A stretch of DNA of 64,000 nt from Maritimibacter sp. (GCA_017792445.1 CP051232.1:1736001-1800000), one strand, 5' to 3'; positions 36,341 through 46,483 are shown, counted from the stretch's first letter. Program-made: numbers and translations. The notes: generated by a model not told the origin, from the letters alone.

Positions 36341-39287
36341 CCCGACCCCCGGCCCCCGCATCTTTGGCCTGCCCCCCGGCGCCGACTTCCCGCGCGCGGT
36401 GGTCGATGGCCTGCTGGCCCGCATGGCTGGCCAACCGCCCGAGGCGCTGGCGCGGGTCGAGATCTTCGTGAACACCCGCCGCATGCAGCGCCGGATGAAA
36501 GAGCTGTTCGACAACGGTCCTGCCCGCCTGCTGCCCCGCATCCGGCTGGTCACCGATCTGGCGACCGAGGCGGCCTTTGCCGACATTCCGCCCGCCGTGC
36601 CCCCCTTGCGCCGCCGGCTGGAACTGACGCAACTCGTCGCCGCGCTGCTGGAACGGCAACCCGATCTTGCCCCCCGCGCCTCGCTGTTCGATCTGGCCGA
36701 CAGCCTTGCGGGACTGATGGACGAGATGCAGGGCGAAGGCGTGTCGCCCGAAACCCTTGCCAACCTGAACGTCGAGGATCAGTCCGGCCACTGGCAGCGC
36801 AGCCTGTCCTTCGTCACCTTGGTGGAACAGTTCCTTCGCGACGATCACGACGCCCCCGACGCCGAGGCGCGGCAAAGGCGGGTGGTGGACGCGCTGGTGA
36901 AACGCTGGGCGACCCAGCCACGTGAACATCCCGTGATCGTCGCCGGCTCTACCGGCTCGCGCGGGGCCACCGCCACCTTCATGCGCGCCGTCGCCGCCTT
37001 GCCGCAGGGCGCGCTGATCCTGCCCGGTTTCGACTTCGACCTGCCCTCGCCCGTCTGGGATATGCTGGACGACGCGATGGCCTCTGAAGATCACCCGCAG
37101 TTCCGCTTTTCGAAGCTGCTGGCCGACATGGACTCGCATCATTCCGACGTGCGCGAATGGCAGCCGGACACCGCGCCGAACTCTCCGCGCAACCGCCTGT
37201 TGTCGCTGGCTCTGCGACCTGCGCCGGTCACCGACCAGTGGATGAACGAGGGGCAGGAACTGGGCGGCGCGCTGACCGACGCCACCGCCGACGTGACTCT
37301 GATCGAAGCCAACTCTTCCCGCGCCGAAGCGGGGGCGATCGCGCTGGTGCTGCGCAATGCTGCCGAACGAGGGAAAACCGCCGCGCTGATCACGCCCGAC
37401 CGGGTTCTGTCGCGGCAGGTGACCGCCGCGCTTGACCGTTGGGGCATCGAGCCGGACGACAGCGCCGGTCGACCGCTTCCGCTGACCGCACCGGGCCGGT
37501 TCCTGCGCCACGTCGCCGGGCTGGCCGGTGAAAAGCTGACCTCCGAGGCGCTGCTGACCCTGCTGAAGCACCCGCTGACGAATTCCGGATCGGACCAGCG
37601 CGGTCCGCATCTGCTGCACACCCGCGAGCTGGAGCTGAAGCTGCGCCGCTGGGGTCCGCCCTTCCCGACGCCTGCCGACCTGCTGGACTGGGCCGCGAAG
37701 GGGGACGAGACCCGCGTCGCCTGGGCGAACTGGCTGGCTGGGTGCGTCGCCGGTCTCGAGCACGTCGGCACCCGCAGTCTGACGGATCATCTCGACGCCC
37801 ATATCACGCTTGCCGAACGCCTTGCCGCCGGTCCTTCGGGCGAAGGCTCCGGCGAGCTTTGGCTGAAGGAAGCCGGCCGCGAAGCGCTGCGCTGGGTCGA
37901 GGCGTTGCGGCAAGAGGCGGCGCACGGGGGAAACCTGGGTCCGCGCGATTATCAGTCTCTGTTTCAGGCCGTTTTGCAGCGAGGCGAGGTCCGCGAGGCC
38001 GTGGGCACCCATCCCGGCATCATGATCTGGGGCACCCTGGAGGCCCGCGTGCAAGGCGCAGACGTGGTGGTGCTTGGGGGCTTGAACGAAGGGGTCTGGC
38101 CGGAAGCACCGCGACCCGATCCGTGGCTGAACCGAGCCATGCGGCACGAGGCCGGTCTGTTGCTGCCCGAACGCCGTATCGGGCTTGCCGCGCATGACTT
38201 CCAGCAAGCCGCCGCCGCGCCCGAGGTCGTCATCACCCGCGCCATTCGCGACGCCGAGGCGCAGACGGTCCCGTCGCGCTGGCTTAATCGGCTTGCCAAC
38301 CTGATGGCGGGTCTCAGCGACGAAAGCGCCCGCGCGCTGGCCACGATGCGCGCCCGTGGCGCCGCGTGGCTTTCTCTCGCCGAAGCGCTTGACGCGCCGA
38401 CACCGCAGATGATCGCGGCCAACCCGCCGGCCCGGCGCCCCGCGCCCAGCCCGCCCGTCGATGCGCGGCCCAAGGAACTGTCGATCACTGAAATCCAGAC
38501 GCTGATCCGCGATCCCTATACCGTCTACGCGCGGCGGGTGCTGGGGCTGAACCGGCTTGACCCCCTGCGCCAACAGCCGGACGCGCCCCTGCGCGGGACC
38601 GTTCTGCATGAATTGCTCGACCGTTTCATCAAGGCGGGACCGGTCGACGATATCGACGCCGCCCGCCAACACCTGTTCGCGCTGACCGACGAGGTTCTGG
38701 AGGAACACGCGCCCTGGCCCGCCGCCCAGCGCATGTGGCGCGCCCGCGTGGCGCGGTTCGCCGACTGGTTCCTGACCGGCGAGATCGAGCGCCAGTCTTC
38801 GCGCGAGGTTGCGGCGCTGGAACGCAAGGGCGGGCTGGAACTGCCGCATCTCGATCTGTTGCTGAAAGGCAAGATCGACCGGGTCGACCGTCTGCCCGAC
38901 GGACGGCTGGCGATCTACGACTACAAGACCGGCAATCCGCCCAACAAGAACGTGCAGAACCACTTCGACAAGCAGCTTGGTCTTGCTGCCGTCATGGCCG
39001 AACGCGGCGCGATCGACAATCTGGACGCCGCCGAGGTGGGAGAGCTTTCCTACATCGGCCTCGGCTCGAACCCGAAGGTCGAAAGCCGACCATGGAGCGC
39101 GGGCGAAACGGCGGAGATCTACGAAGGGTTCGTGCGATTGATCTCTGCCTACCGGTCGCGCGAGCGGGGCTATGTCTCGCGCCGCGCCGTCGACAAGCAA
39201 CGCAGCGAATTGCCCTACGACCACCTCGCCCGCTTCGGCGAGTGGGATGAAAGCGATCCGCCGCGGACGCGGGAGGTTGGAGAATGA
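36327..39287 (+). CDS. addB: Double-strand break repair nuclease subunit AddB
   Basis: 986 residues. The N-terminal region (VEIFVNTRRMQRRMKELFDN, LLPRIRLVTDLA) is the alphaproteobacterial AddB form of a degenerate helicase. The C-terminal RecB-type nuclease carries KGKIDRVDRLPDGRLAIYDY, then KTGNPPNK with the Asp-Lys catalytic pattern and the downstream Gln (DKQLGLAAVMA). With AddA it processes double-strand ends and loads RecA. It overlaps addA by 4 bases. Confidence 0.95.
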   Translation: MPMFDPTPGPRIFGLPPGADFPRAVVDGLLARMAGQPPEALARVEIFVNTRRMQRRMKELFDNGPARLLPRIRLVTDLATEAAFADIPPAVPPLRRRLELTQLVAALLERQPDLAPRASLFDLADSLAGLMDEMQGEGVSPETLANLNVEDQSGHWQRSLSFVTLVEQFLRDDHDAPDAEARQRRVVDALVKRWATQPREHPVIVAGSTGSRGATATFMRAVAALPQGALILPGFDFDLPSPVWDMLDDAMASEDHPQFRFSKLLADMDSHHSDVREWQPDTAPNSPRNRLLSLALRPAPVTDQWMNEGQELGGALTDATADVTLIEANSSRAEAGAIALVLRNAAERGKTAALITPDRVLSRQVTAALDRWGIEPDDSAGRPLPLTAPGRFLRHVAGLAGEKLTSEALLTLLKHPLTNSGSDQRGPHLLHTRELELKLRRWGPPFPTPADLLDWAAKGDETRVAWANWLAGCVAGLEHVGTRSLTDHLDAHITLAERLAAGPSGEGSGELWLKEAGREALRWVEALRQEAAHGGNLGPRDYQSLFQAVLQRGEVREAVGTHPGIMIWGTLEARVQGADVVVLGGLNEGVWPEAPRPDPWLNRAMRHEAGLLLPERRIGLAAHDFQQAAAAPEVVITRAIRDAEAQTVPSRWLNRLANLMAGLSDESARALATMRARGAAWLSLAEALDAPTPQMIAANPPARRPAPSPPVDARPKELSITEIQTLIRDPYTVYARRVLGLNRLDPLRQQPDAPLRGTVLHELLDRFIKAGPVDDIDAARQHLFALTDEVLEEHAPWPAAQRMWRARVARFADWFLTGEIERQSSREVAALERKGGLELPHLDLLLKGKIDRVDRLPDGRLAIYDYKTGNPPNKNVQNHFDKQLGLAAVMAERGAIDNLDAAEVGELSYIGLGSNPKVESRPWSAGETAEIYEGFVRLISAYRSRERGYVSRRAVDKQRSELPYDHLARFGEWDESDPPRTREVGE

Positions 39288-42200
39288 CGCTCGACGAAGC
39301 CACCCTGAGCCAGAACCGCGCCGCCGATCCGGACATGGCGACGTGGCTGTCGGCCAACGCGGGGTCCGGCAAGACCCGCGTGCTGACCGACCGCGTGGCG
39401 CGGCTGTTGCTGAACAAGGTGCCGCCGCAGAATATCCTGTGCCTGACCTACACCAAGGCCGCCGCGTCCGAGATGCAGAACCGGCTGTTCAAACGGCTGG
39501 GCGACTGGGCGCTGAAACCCGATGGCGCTTTGGCGCAGGAACTGCACCGGATGGGTGCGACCGACGTCACTTCGCCCGACCGGCTGGCCGAGGCACGCCG
39601 CCTGTTCGCCCGCGCCATCGAGACGCCGGGCGGGCTGCGCATCCAGACGATCCACTCGTTCTGCGCCTCGCTGCTGCGCCGCTTCCCGCTGGAAGCCGGG
39701 GTGTCGCCGTCCTTTGTCGAGATGGACGACCGCTCGGCCCAGCGGTTGCGGCAGGACGTGGTCGAAGCGATGGCGACCGGCCCGCAGGTCGATGCAGTGG
39801 ATGCCGTCGCCGCGCTGTACACCGGCGAAGATCTGGACGGGCTGACACAGGACATCGTCGGGCGGCAGGAAAGCTTCGCACGCCCGCTGGACCGCGCCGC
39901 GCTGATGCGGCTGTTCGACTGCCCGGCCAACCTGACGCCCGAGGGATTGCTGGACGACGTGTTCGACGGCAACGAGGCGGACCTGATGACAAGCGTGATC
40001 CAGAGCTTGCGGGAAAGCAGCAAGAAGACCGATCAGGGCGACGCCCTGAAACTGGCGGCGCTGAACTGGAACATGCCCAACATGGCCTTGTTAGAGGCTT
40101 GTTTTGATCGGTTCCTGTATGGCGAGAAAACGAAGAACCCCTTCGCTGCCAAGACCGACAGGTTCCCGACCAAAGACTGCAAAGCGGCGATGGGATCGCT
40201 GGCCGACGACCTGGACGCGCTGATGGAGCGGGTGCAGGACGCCCGCCCGCTGTTCGTCGCGTTGCAGGCGGTCGAGCGCGCGGACGCGCTGCACCGTTTC
40301 GCCGCCGCGTTCCTTCCTGCCTACGAAGCCCGCAAGCTGGCGCATGGCTGGCTGGACTTCGACGACCTGATCCTGAAAACCCGCCACCTGCTTTCCGATC
40401 CGGCGGTGGCGGACTGGGTGCTGTACCGGCTCGACGGCGGGCTGGACCACATCCTTGTGGACGAAGCGCAGGACACCAGCCCGGTTCAGTGGCAGGTGAT
40501 CGAAAAGCTGGCGCAGGAATTCACCTCGGGCAAAGGCGCGCGGGACGAGAAGCTGCGCACGATCTTCGTCGTCGGGGACAAAAAGCAGTCGATATATTCC
40601 TTCCAAGGCGCCGATCCCGAAGAATTCGACCGCATGCGCGACCATTTCCGCGAGCGGCTGGAGGGCGTCGGCCACCCGCTGCAACGGCGCGAACTGGAAT
40701 TCTCGTTCCGCTCGAGCGCCGCGATCCTGCGTCTGGTCGACACGCTGTTCACCGAGGTTCCCGGCGCGCTGATGGAGATGGACGCCCGCCACCGCGCGTT
40801 TCATGCCGACCTTCCGGGGCGGGTCGATCTGTGGCCCGCAGTGCCGGTGGCAGAGGCGGCGGAACCGGTGCATTGGTACGACCCCGTCGACGTGCTGGCC
40901 GAGAACCATCACGACGTGGTTCTGGCCCATGCCATCGCCAGGAATATCCGCGAAACCATCGCATCAGAGACGATTCCGGCCCCCAACGGCACGCGCCGAC
41001 GGGTGAAGGCGGGCGACTTCCTGATCCTCGTGCGCCGCCGGTCGACGCTGTTCACGGAACTGATCCGCGCCTGCAAGGCCGAAGGTCTTCCGGTGGCCGG
41101 GGCCGACCGCCTGAAGCTGGGCGGCGAACTGGCGGTGAAGGATCTCGCCGCAGTGCTGTCCTTCCTCGCCACGCCCGAAGACGACCTGTCGCTTGCCGCC
41201 GCGCTGCGGTCTCCGCTGTTCGGCTGGTCCGAGGATGCGCTGTTCCGCCTCGCCGCCGGACGTGGCCGCGCCTATCTGTGGAACGCGCTGCGGGACCGCG
41301 CCGCCGAGTATCCCGAGACGATGACGGTTCTGGACGACCTGCGCGGACAGACCGACTTTTTGCGGCCCTACGACCTGATCGAACGCATCCTTGCCCGGCA
41401 TGACGGACGCCGGAAGCTGTTGGCGCGGCTGGGGTCCGAGGCCGAGGACGGCATCGACTCGCTTTTGAATCAGGCGCTGGCCTACGAGCGGATGGAGGTG
41501 CCCAGCCTCACCGGGTTCCTGACGTGGCTGGAAACCGACGATGTCGAGGTCAAACGCCAGATGGACAACGCGGGCGACCAGATCCGCGTGATGACGGTGC
41601 ATGGGTCCAAGGGCCTGGAAGCGCCCATCGTGATCCTGCCCGACACCAACAAGCGCCGTTCGCCGATGCTGGACGAACTGGTGACGCTGGAGGGGGGCGA
41701 GACGGTCTGGAAGACGCCGTCCGGCATGCAGCCCGAGGTGATGAAAGACGCGCTGGACGACAAGAAAGCGGCGCAAGCGGCCGAGGCGCTGCGCCTGCTG
41801 TACGTCGCGATCACCCGCGCCGAGACGTGGCTGATCGTGGCCGCCGCCGGTGACACCGGCGAACCGGACGATTGCTGGCACGGGATGATCGAACAAGCGG
41901 TCGAGAAGATGGGCCCGGTGCCGATCGATACCCCTGTGGGCGAGGGGCTTCGTGCGACGCACGGCAACTGGGACGCGGGCGCGCTGGTCGACACGCTGCC
42001 GGACACCCGCGAGACGCCGGCGCTGCCCGCGTGGATCGACCGGCATCTTCCCCAGACCGAGGCGGTGCGCACCCTGTCGCCCAGCGATCTGGGCGGCGCG
42101 AAGGTCGTCGGCGCGGAACCGGACGAGGGCGATCTGGACACCGCGCTGCGGCGCGGGCGGATGGCGCACCTGCTGCTGGAACACCTGCCGCTGGTGCCCG

Positions 42201-42658
42201 AGGCGGACCGCGCGCGGATCGGACGGCAGCTGTTGGAGCAGGGGACGGACCTGCCCGCGCCCGGCGAGGTCGAGATGATCGTCGGCGACGTCGGCCGTAT
42301 CCTGCAAGACAGGTCGCTTGGCTTCCTGTTCGCGCCCGAGGTGCTGTCCGAGGTCGATCTGTCCGCCACGCTGGCCGAGCTGGGGGAGGCGCGCATTCAC
42401 GGCACGGTCGACAAGCTGCTGGTGACGGATGACACCGTGCTGGCCGTCGACTTCAAGACCAACCGCATCGTGCCCGACAGCGCGGAACATGTGCCGCTTG
42501 GCGTGTTGCGGCAGATGGCGGCCTATGACCTGGCGCTTCGTCAGATCTATCCACAACACCGGGTCGAAACGGCGATTCTTTGGACAACCGTTCCCGCGCT
42601 GATGCGTCTTCCCCACGACATCGTGAGGGCTTCGTTGCAAAACTGGCCAACATCTTGA
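39284..42658 (+). CDS. addA: Helicase-nuclease subunit AddA
   Basis: 1124 residues. UvrD-type helicase motifs are in order: Walker A ANAGSGKTRVLTDRVARLLL at about 24, then LTYTKAAASEMQNRL, IQTIHSFCASLLRRFPLEAG, HILVDEAQDTSPVQWQVIEK, VVGDKKQSIYSFQGADPEEF and VMTVHGSKGLEAPIVILPD. A second nuclease domain closes the protein (VLAVDFKTNRIVPDSAEHVP). It forms the motor of AddAB. The last coding bases overlap the candidate trxA -35. Confidence 0.97.
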   Translation: MTLDEATLSQNRAADPDMATWLSANAGSGKTRVLTDRVARLLLNKVPPQNILCLTYTKAAASEMQNRLFKRLGDWALKPDGALAQELHRMGATDVTSPDRLAEARRLFARAIETPGGLRIQTIHSFCASLLRRFPLEAGVSPSFVEMDDRSAQRLRQDVVEAMATGPQVDAVDAVAALYTGEDLDGLTQDIVGRQESFARPLDRAALMRLFDCPANLTPEGLLDDVFDGNEADLMTSVIQSLRESSKKTDQGDALKLAALNWNMPNMALLEACFDRFLYGEKTKNPFAAKTDRFPTKDCKAAMGSLADDLDALMERVQDARPLFVALQAVERADALHRFAAAFLPAYEARKLAHGWLDFDDLILKTRHLLSDPAVADWVLYRLDGGLDHILVDEAQDTSPVQWQVIEKLAQEFTSGKGARDEKLRTIFVVGDKKQSIYSFQGADPEEFDRMRDHFRERLEGVGHPLQRRELEFSFRSSAAILRLVDTLFTEVPGALMEMDARHRAFHADLPGRVDLWPAVPVAEAAEPVHWYDPVDVLAENHHDVVLAHAIARNIRETIASETIPAPNGTRRRVKAGDFLILVRRRSTLFTELIRACKAEGLPVAGADRLKLGGELAVKDLAAVLSFLATPEDDLSLAAALRSPLFGWSEDALFRLAAGRGRAYLWNALRDRAAEYPETMTVLDDLRGQTDFLRPYDLIERILARHDGRRKLLARLGSEAEDGIDSLLNQALAYERMEVPSLTGFLTWLETDDVEVKRQMDNAGDQIRVMTVHGSKGLEAPIVILPDTNKRRSPMLDELVTLEGGETVWKTPSGMQPEVMKDALDDKKAAQAAEALRLLYVAITRAETWLIVAAAGDTGEPDDCWHGMIEQAVEKMGPVPIDTPVGEGLRATHGNWDAGALVDTLPDTRETPALPAWIDRHLPQTEAVRTLSPSDLGGAKVVGAEPDEGDLDTALRRGRMAHLLLEHLPLVPEADRARIGRQLLEQGTDLPAPGEVEMIVGDVGRILQDRSLGFLFAPEVLSEVDLSATLAELGEARIHGTVDKLLVTDDTVLAVDFKTNRIVPDSAEHVPLGVLRQMAAYDLALRQIYPQHRVETAILWTTVPALMRLPHDIVRASLQNWPTS

Positions 42659-42683
42659 CCATGCGGGGGGCGCTACTTACGTT
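42655..42683 (+). promoter_or_regulatory. Candidate trxA promoter
   Basis: TTGACC (42655-42660) and TACGTT (42678-42683) with a 17-base spacer. The -35 overlaps the addA stop codon, so trxA may have its own start inside the end of addA. The -10 is weak. Confidence 0.35.
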
Positions 42684-42718
42684 CGCCCTCGACCGAATTG
42701 ATGCCAAGGAGATGTACC

Positions 42719-43039
42719 ATGGCCACCGTAGCAGTCACCGACGACACCTTCGAAACCGAAGTCGTCAACTCTGATGTCCCCGTCGTGGTGGACTTCTGGG
42801 CCGAATGGTGCGGCCCCTGCAAGCAAATCGGCCCGGCGCTTGAAGAGCTGTCGGACGAGTACGCTGGCAAGATCAAGATCGCCAAGGTGAACGTCGACGA
42901 GAACCCGTCGATGCCGGCCCAGCTGGGTGTTCGCGGCATTCCGGCCCTGTTCCTGTTCAAGGACGGCCAGGTCGTGTCGAACAAGACCGGCGCCGCGCCG
43001 AAAGCCGCGCTGAAGGGCTGGATCGACGACGCCGTCTGA
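42719..43039 (+). CDS. trxA: Thioredoxin
   Basis: 106 residues from the ATG at 42719 (AAGGAG upstream), the usual thioredoxin size. Active site W-C31-G-P-C34 in [20 protein letters not shown], the cis-proline block [20 protein letters not shown] near 72, and a closing helix. It reduces cytoplasmic disulfides. It follows addA by 60 bases and is closed by a strong terminator. Confidence 0.98.
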   Translation: MATVAVTDDTFETEVVNSDVPVVVDFWAEWCGPCKQIGPALEELSDEYAGKIKIAKVNVDENPSMPAQLGVRGIPALFLFKDGQVVSNKTGAAPKAALKGWIDDAV

Positions 43040-43062
43040 CCCGCGCGACCACACGAATAGCC

Positions 43063-43090
43063 AGGGCGCCTTCGGGCGCCCTTTGCTTTG
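43063..43090 (+). terminator. Terminator after trxA
   Basis: 8-bp stem AGGGCGCC/GGCGCCCT (43063-43070, 43075-43082) with TTCG loop and a TTTGCTTT tail. Confidence 0.9.
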
Positions 43091-43150
43091 GCGGGGTTGC
43101 CCACGCGCCGCCCCGGTTCCATATCAGGCCGAACGAAGAAGGAGGCCTTC

Positions 43151-43708
43151 ATGGCGGAGAACGAGTTTCCGGGCTGGCACGGCACGACCATCATCGGCGT
43201 CAAGAAAGGCGGCGAGGTGGTGATCGCGGGCGACGGGCAGGTGAGCCTTGGCAATACCGTGATCAAGGGCACCGCCCGCAAGGTGCGGCGGCTGTCGCCG
43301 GGCGGGTACGACATCGTCGCCGGGTTCGCCGGCTCGACCGCGGACGCCTTCGCGCTGCTGGAACGGCTGGAAGCGAAGCTTGAGGCGACGCCCGGCCAGC
43401 TTCAGCGCGCTGCGGTGGAACTGGCGAAGGACTGGCGCACCGACAAGTACCTGCAAAAGCTGGAAGCGATGCTGATCGTGTCCGACGGCGCTGAGCTGTA
43501 CGTGATCACCGGCGCGGGCGACGTGCTGGAGCCGGAACATGACGTCACCGCGATCGGGTCGGGCGGCAACTATGCGCTCGCCGCCGGCCGTGCGCTGATG
43601 GACACCGAGCTGTCGGCGGAAGACGTGGCGCGAAAATCGATGGCGATCGCCTCGGACATCTGCGTGTTCACCAACGGCAACCTGACGGTCGAGACGATCC
43701 GGAAGTAG
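43151..43708 (+). CDS. hslV: ATP-dependent protease peptidase subunit HslV
   Basis: 185 residues from the ATG at 43151 (GGAGG upstream). A short leader [11 protein letters not shown] precedes the catalytic Thr12 of [20 protein letters not shown]; the leader is presumably removed to expose the threonine. Conserved [15 protein letters not shown] and [20 protein letters not shown] follow. HslV is the two-ring peptidase paired with the HslU ATPase. In this genome hslU lies nearly 3 kb away, beyond an inverted unrelated gene. Confidence 0.97.
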   Translation: MAENEFPGWHGTTIIGVKKGGEVVIAGDGQVSLGNTVIKGTARKVRRLSPGGYDIVAGFAGSTADAFALLERLEAKLEATPGQLQRAAVELAKDWRTDKYLQKLEAMLIVSDGAELYVITGAGDVLEPEHDVTAIGSGGNYALAAGRALMDTELSAEDVARKSMAIASDICVFTNGNLTVETIRK

Positions 43709-43764
43709 GGGGCGCTGCCCCCGTCTCCTTCGGAGACTCCCCCGAGGTATTTCAGAAGAGAAGA

Positions 43765-43798
43765 AGACAGGGCGGTTCCATTGCGGGCCGCCCTGTCT
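43765..43798. terminator. Bidirectional terminator between hslV and the SDR/VKOR gene
   Basis: Perfect 11-bp inverted repeat (AGACAGGGCGG at 43765-43775, CCGCCCTGTCT at 43788-43798). Minus-strand reading gives a T/C-rich tail (TCTTCTCTTCT); plus-strand reading gives CGTTCTTC. It serves two convergent genes. Confidence 0.75.
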
Positions 43799-43809
43799 CG
43801 TTCTTCGGC

Positions 43810-46287
43810 TCAGACGATAAGGCGGTTCCAGTCGTCGTAGTTCTGATCGACGTCGCCCTTCGGGATCGACAGCGCGATAAGCGCCGCGCCGGCGACGAAG
43901 CTGAAGCCCATCAGCCACAGGCTGGCGCCGGTCATGAACGGCGCGAACATCAGCACCACGCCCAAAAGCGCATTCATGAACCGGACCGGGCGCGCCGCGA
44001 TGGCCAGCGCCGTGACCGAGAAGGTCAGGACCAGCGCGCCGACCACGTGGTTCACCCCGGCCATTCCGTTGTCCCACGTGATCAGGATCGGCGACAGCAT
44101 CAGCACCGCGCCCACCGCCATCGAGGCCCAAAGGCTCCAGGGATAGGTCATGCCGCCGTCGACCATCTCGTGCACGATGGCTTTCGGGCTGCGCTCGAAG
44201 TCGTCGACGATCTTCTCGTCCGGGCCTTCATCGGTGTCGCCGGTGAAGAACACCAGAAGCCACGGCTGGCCCGCCTTGTGGCGGCGTTTCAGGAACTGGT
44301 AGGTCGCGATGATCTCGTCGATGGAATAGGGGATCTGGAACAGCATCGCCGCCGCTGCGATCAGGCAGATCGTGCAGTATGTGCCAATCAGGATCGGCTG
44401 GATGATGATGAAGAAGATCGACACCGCACCCAGCGGGATGATCATGATCCCGAACAGCACCACCAGCCACGGCATCGTCCGCCAGCGGCGCGACGACCCG
44501 ATCAGGCCCACCACGATTTCCAGCGCGTAGGTCAGGGCGCCCAGTCCGGCATCGGGGATCGGCCAGGCTTCGGACACGGAGGAGGTGATGATGTCCTCGG
44601 TGCCGTTCTTGCCCGGCACGGTGCCGCTGAAGAACGGGTCCCAGACGGCGTCGATGGCGCCAAGCTGGTAGGCGGTCATGTAGCGCGAGGCGATCAGGCC
44701 GACGACTGCCAGCAGGATCACCGGCAAACGCTGGAACCAGTCGGAAGGCGAATAGTCCCAGCCTTTTGGCACCGTCGGCCCGGTCTGCGCCGCCATCGGG
44801 GACACGCCGGGGGGTGGCCCGACCGCAAGCGCGAAACCCGTCACCAGCATCCCCACGAGTGTCGAGTTCAAATAGGCCGCGCCGCTTTCGGTCCAGAACA
44901 CCAGAGGCGCGAACAGGATCCAGATGCCGATGACGGCGCAGGCCCAGCGCGCCATGTTCATCCGCCACGACAGCGACAGGAAGGCCGCAACCAGCAAAGC
45001 CACGCCGGACAGGACATCGCTGATCGTCATGCCCAGCGAGTGGTAACCAAGCAGCGGCGGCGAGAACAGCATCCAGACGCCAAGACCCATGTTCGCCCAA
45101 GGCGCCCACAACGCGGCGCGGTGGCGTTTGCGATAGTCGGACTCGTGCGTCTGGCGGATCTTTTCCGGGTCGCGGCCGCGCGCCTCGGCGGACCGGATCC
45201 ACGCGGGCGGGGTAATGCCGTTGGCATGGTACCACGCCAAGGGGTCGTCCTTCAGCGTGGCGACAAGGCTTTCAAGCCTGTCCTCGATCCGGTGTTTCGG
45301 CGTCCAGCCCAGAAGCTTCTGCGCCTTGGCGATGTCCAGCGCATAGTGATCGCTGGACAGGTCGATCATGAAGGGTCTGATAAAGGGCTTTTCGCCTTCA
45401 TCCAGCGCATCGGGCACCAGCGGTTCGCTTTCGGTTTCGACCCATGCGGCGGTTTTGGCGAAGGGTTTCGGCAGGTTCAGCGTGAACCACTTTCGCTCGC
45501 CGTGGATCAGGTTGCCCAGCCGGTGCTGCAGCGCGTTGTAGGACATCGCGTGAGGTTCGCCGACAAGGATCGTCTCGTCGGTCGCAAGATCCGCGCGCCG
45601 GTCGACCGCGCGCTTGATGGCGTCGGTCATGTCCTCGATATGGATGAACGCCTGCCCGGCATTCGGATCGCCTGCGTAGAACCGCGATTTCAGACCCCGT
45701 TCGTAGATCCGCGCCAGTTGATGCGACAGGGTGGGGACGGCGGTGTCTTCGTCGTAGAGACCGGCCAGATGCAGGAAGGTCAGCTTGGTCTCGTCGCCCG
45801 CCGCGTTGCGGATCGCCTTTTCGGCGCGAGCCTTCGATTGCGGATAGGCCCAGCCGGGGTCAATCGGCGTATCTTCGTCGATGGTCTCGCCGGGGGTGCC
45901 GGGGCGATGGACCAGCATGGTGCCGGAATAGACCAGCTGTTCGACATGGAAATCCTGCAGATGCTCCAACAGCCGGCGCGACCCCTGCACGTTGACGTCT
46001 TCGTACATCGGGCGGTCCTTGCCCGAGAAATCGAAGTAGGCGGCAAGGTGGATGACCGAGGCGATCCGGTCGCCGTGCTGCTCGCGCAGTTTCTGCACGG
46101 CAAGAGTCATCGAATTGTCGTCGGTCAGGTCGGCTTCGATGATGTCGCAGACCTCGTCGCCATCGAACTTCCGGTCGAAGCCCACGATTCGATAGTCGTT
46201 TTCCAGCGCGCGGCACAGCCGCTTGCCGATGTTGCCCCCGGCCCCGGTCATCAGCACCAGGGGTTTCATCGTCGGCTCGCCCATCAT
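43810..46287 (-). CDS. Fusion of NAD-dependent epimerase, SPW-repeat and VKOR-like membrane domains
   Basis: 825 residues. Residues about 8-360 are an extended SDR epimerase/dehydratase: TGAGGNIGKRLCRAL at the N-terminus, the catalytic YPQSK segment and a sugar-nucleotide-type fold. Then come about nine membrane helices: SPW-type repeats (WAPWANMGLGVWMLFSPPLL near 395 and YPWSLWASMAVGAVLMLSPI near 720) flanking a VKOR-like four-helix core with the redox pair C-T-I-C in GTYCTICLIAAAAM. The loop cysteines of canonical VKOR are absent in DPFFSGTVPGKNGTEDIITS. Start at 46287, with GGGAG close upstream; an adjacent ATG is possible. Substrate unknown. Confidence 0.8.
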   Translation of the reverse strand: MMGEPTMKPLVLMTGAGGNIGKRLCRALENDYRIVGFDRKFDGDEVCDIIEADLTDDNSMTLAVQKLREQHGDRIASVIHLAAYFDFSGKDRPMYEDVNVQGSRRLLEHLQDFHVEQLVYSGTMLVHRPGTPGETIDEDTPIDPGWAYPQSKARAEKAIRNAAGDETKLTFLHLAGLYDEDTAVPTLSHQLARIYERGLKSRFYAGDPNAGQAFIHIEDMTDAIKRAVDRRADLATDETILVGEPHAMSYNALQHRLGNLIHGERKWFTLNLPKPFAKTAAWVETESEPLVPDALDEGEKPFIRPFMIDLSSDHYALDIAKAQKLLGWTPKHRIEDRLESLVATLKDDPLAWYHANGITPPAWIRSAEARGRDPEKIRQTHESDYRKRHRAALWAPWANMGLGVWMLFSPPLLGYHSLGMTISDVLSGVALLVAAFLSLSWRMNMARWACAVIGIWILFAPLVFWTESGAAYLNSTLVGMLVTGFALAVGPPPGVSPMAAQTGPTVPKGWDYSPSDWFQRLPVILLAVVGLIASRYMTAYQLGAIDAVWDPFFSGTVPGKNGTEDIITSSVSEAWPIPDAGLGALTYALEIVVGLIGSSRRWRTMPWLVVLFGIMIIPLGAVSIFFIIIQPILIGTYCTICLIAAAAMLFQIPYSIDEIIATYQFLKRRHKAGQPWLLVFFTGDTDEGPDEKIVDDFERSPKAIVHEMVDGGMTYPWSLWASMAVGAVLMLSPILITWDNGMAGVNHVVGALVLTFSVTALAIAARPVRFMNALLGVVLMFAPFMTGASLWLMGFSFVAGAALIALSIPKGDVDQNYDDWNRLIV

Positions 46288-46428
46288 CTTCTCCCAAGGA
46301 TCCCGTCGCTTGGAAGGTCAAGCGGTCAGGGCGCGGATGGTTCCATGCCAACAGGCAAGTGATCAGTCTTTTCGGGTATTTGACCGGGATGCGACGCAGG
46401 GTGGGTCGACCCGGCGACACCGCCGCCC

Positions 46429-46458
46429 CTTGGATTGCCGCGCCGCATGACCTAGATG
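46429..46458 (+). promoter_or_regulatory. Candidate heat-shock (sigma-32) promoter of hslU
   Basis: CTTG (46429-46432), 18-base spacer, then CCTAGATG (46451-46458), close to the alphaproteobacterial RpoH consensus CTTG-N17/18-CYTATNT. It ends 25 bases before the hslU ATG, fitting a heat-shock gene. Confidence 0.5.
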
Positions 46459-46483
46459 CCCCGAGACGGAAAAAGGACGCACC

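Noticed and set aside
44037-44052. CACGTG palindrome as an additional parS
   Set aside because: Only the central CCACGTGG matches; the outer parS bases TGTTT/AAACA are absent.
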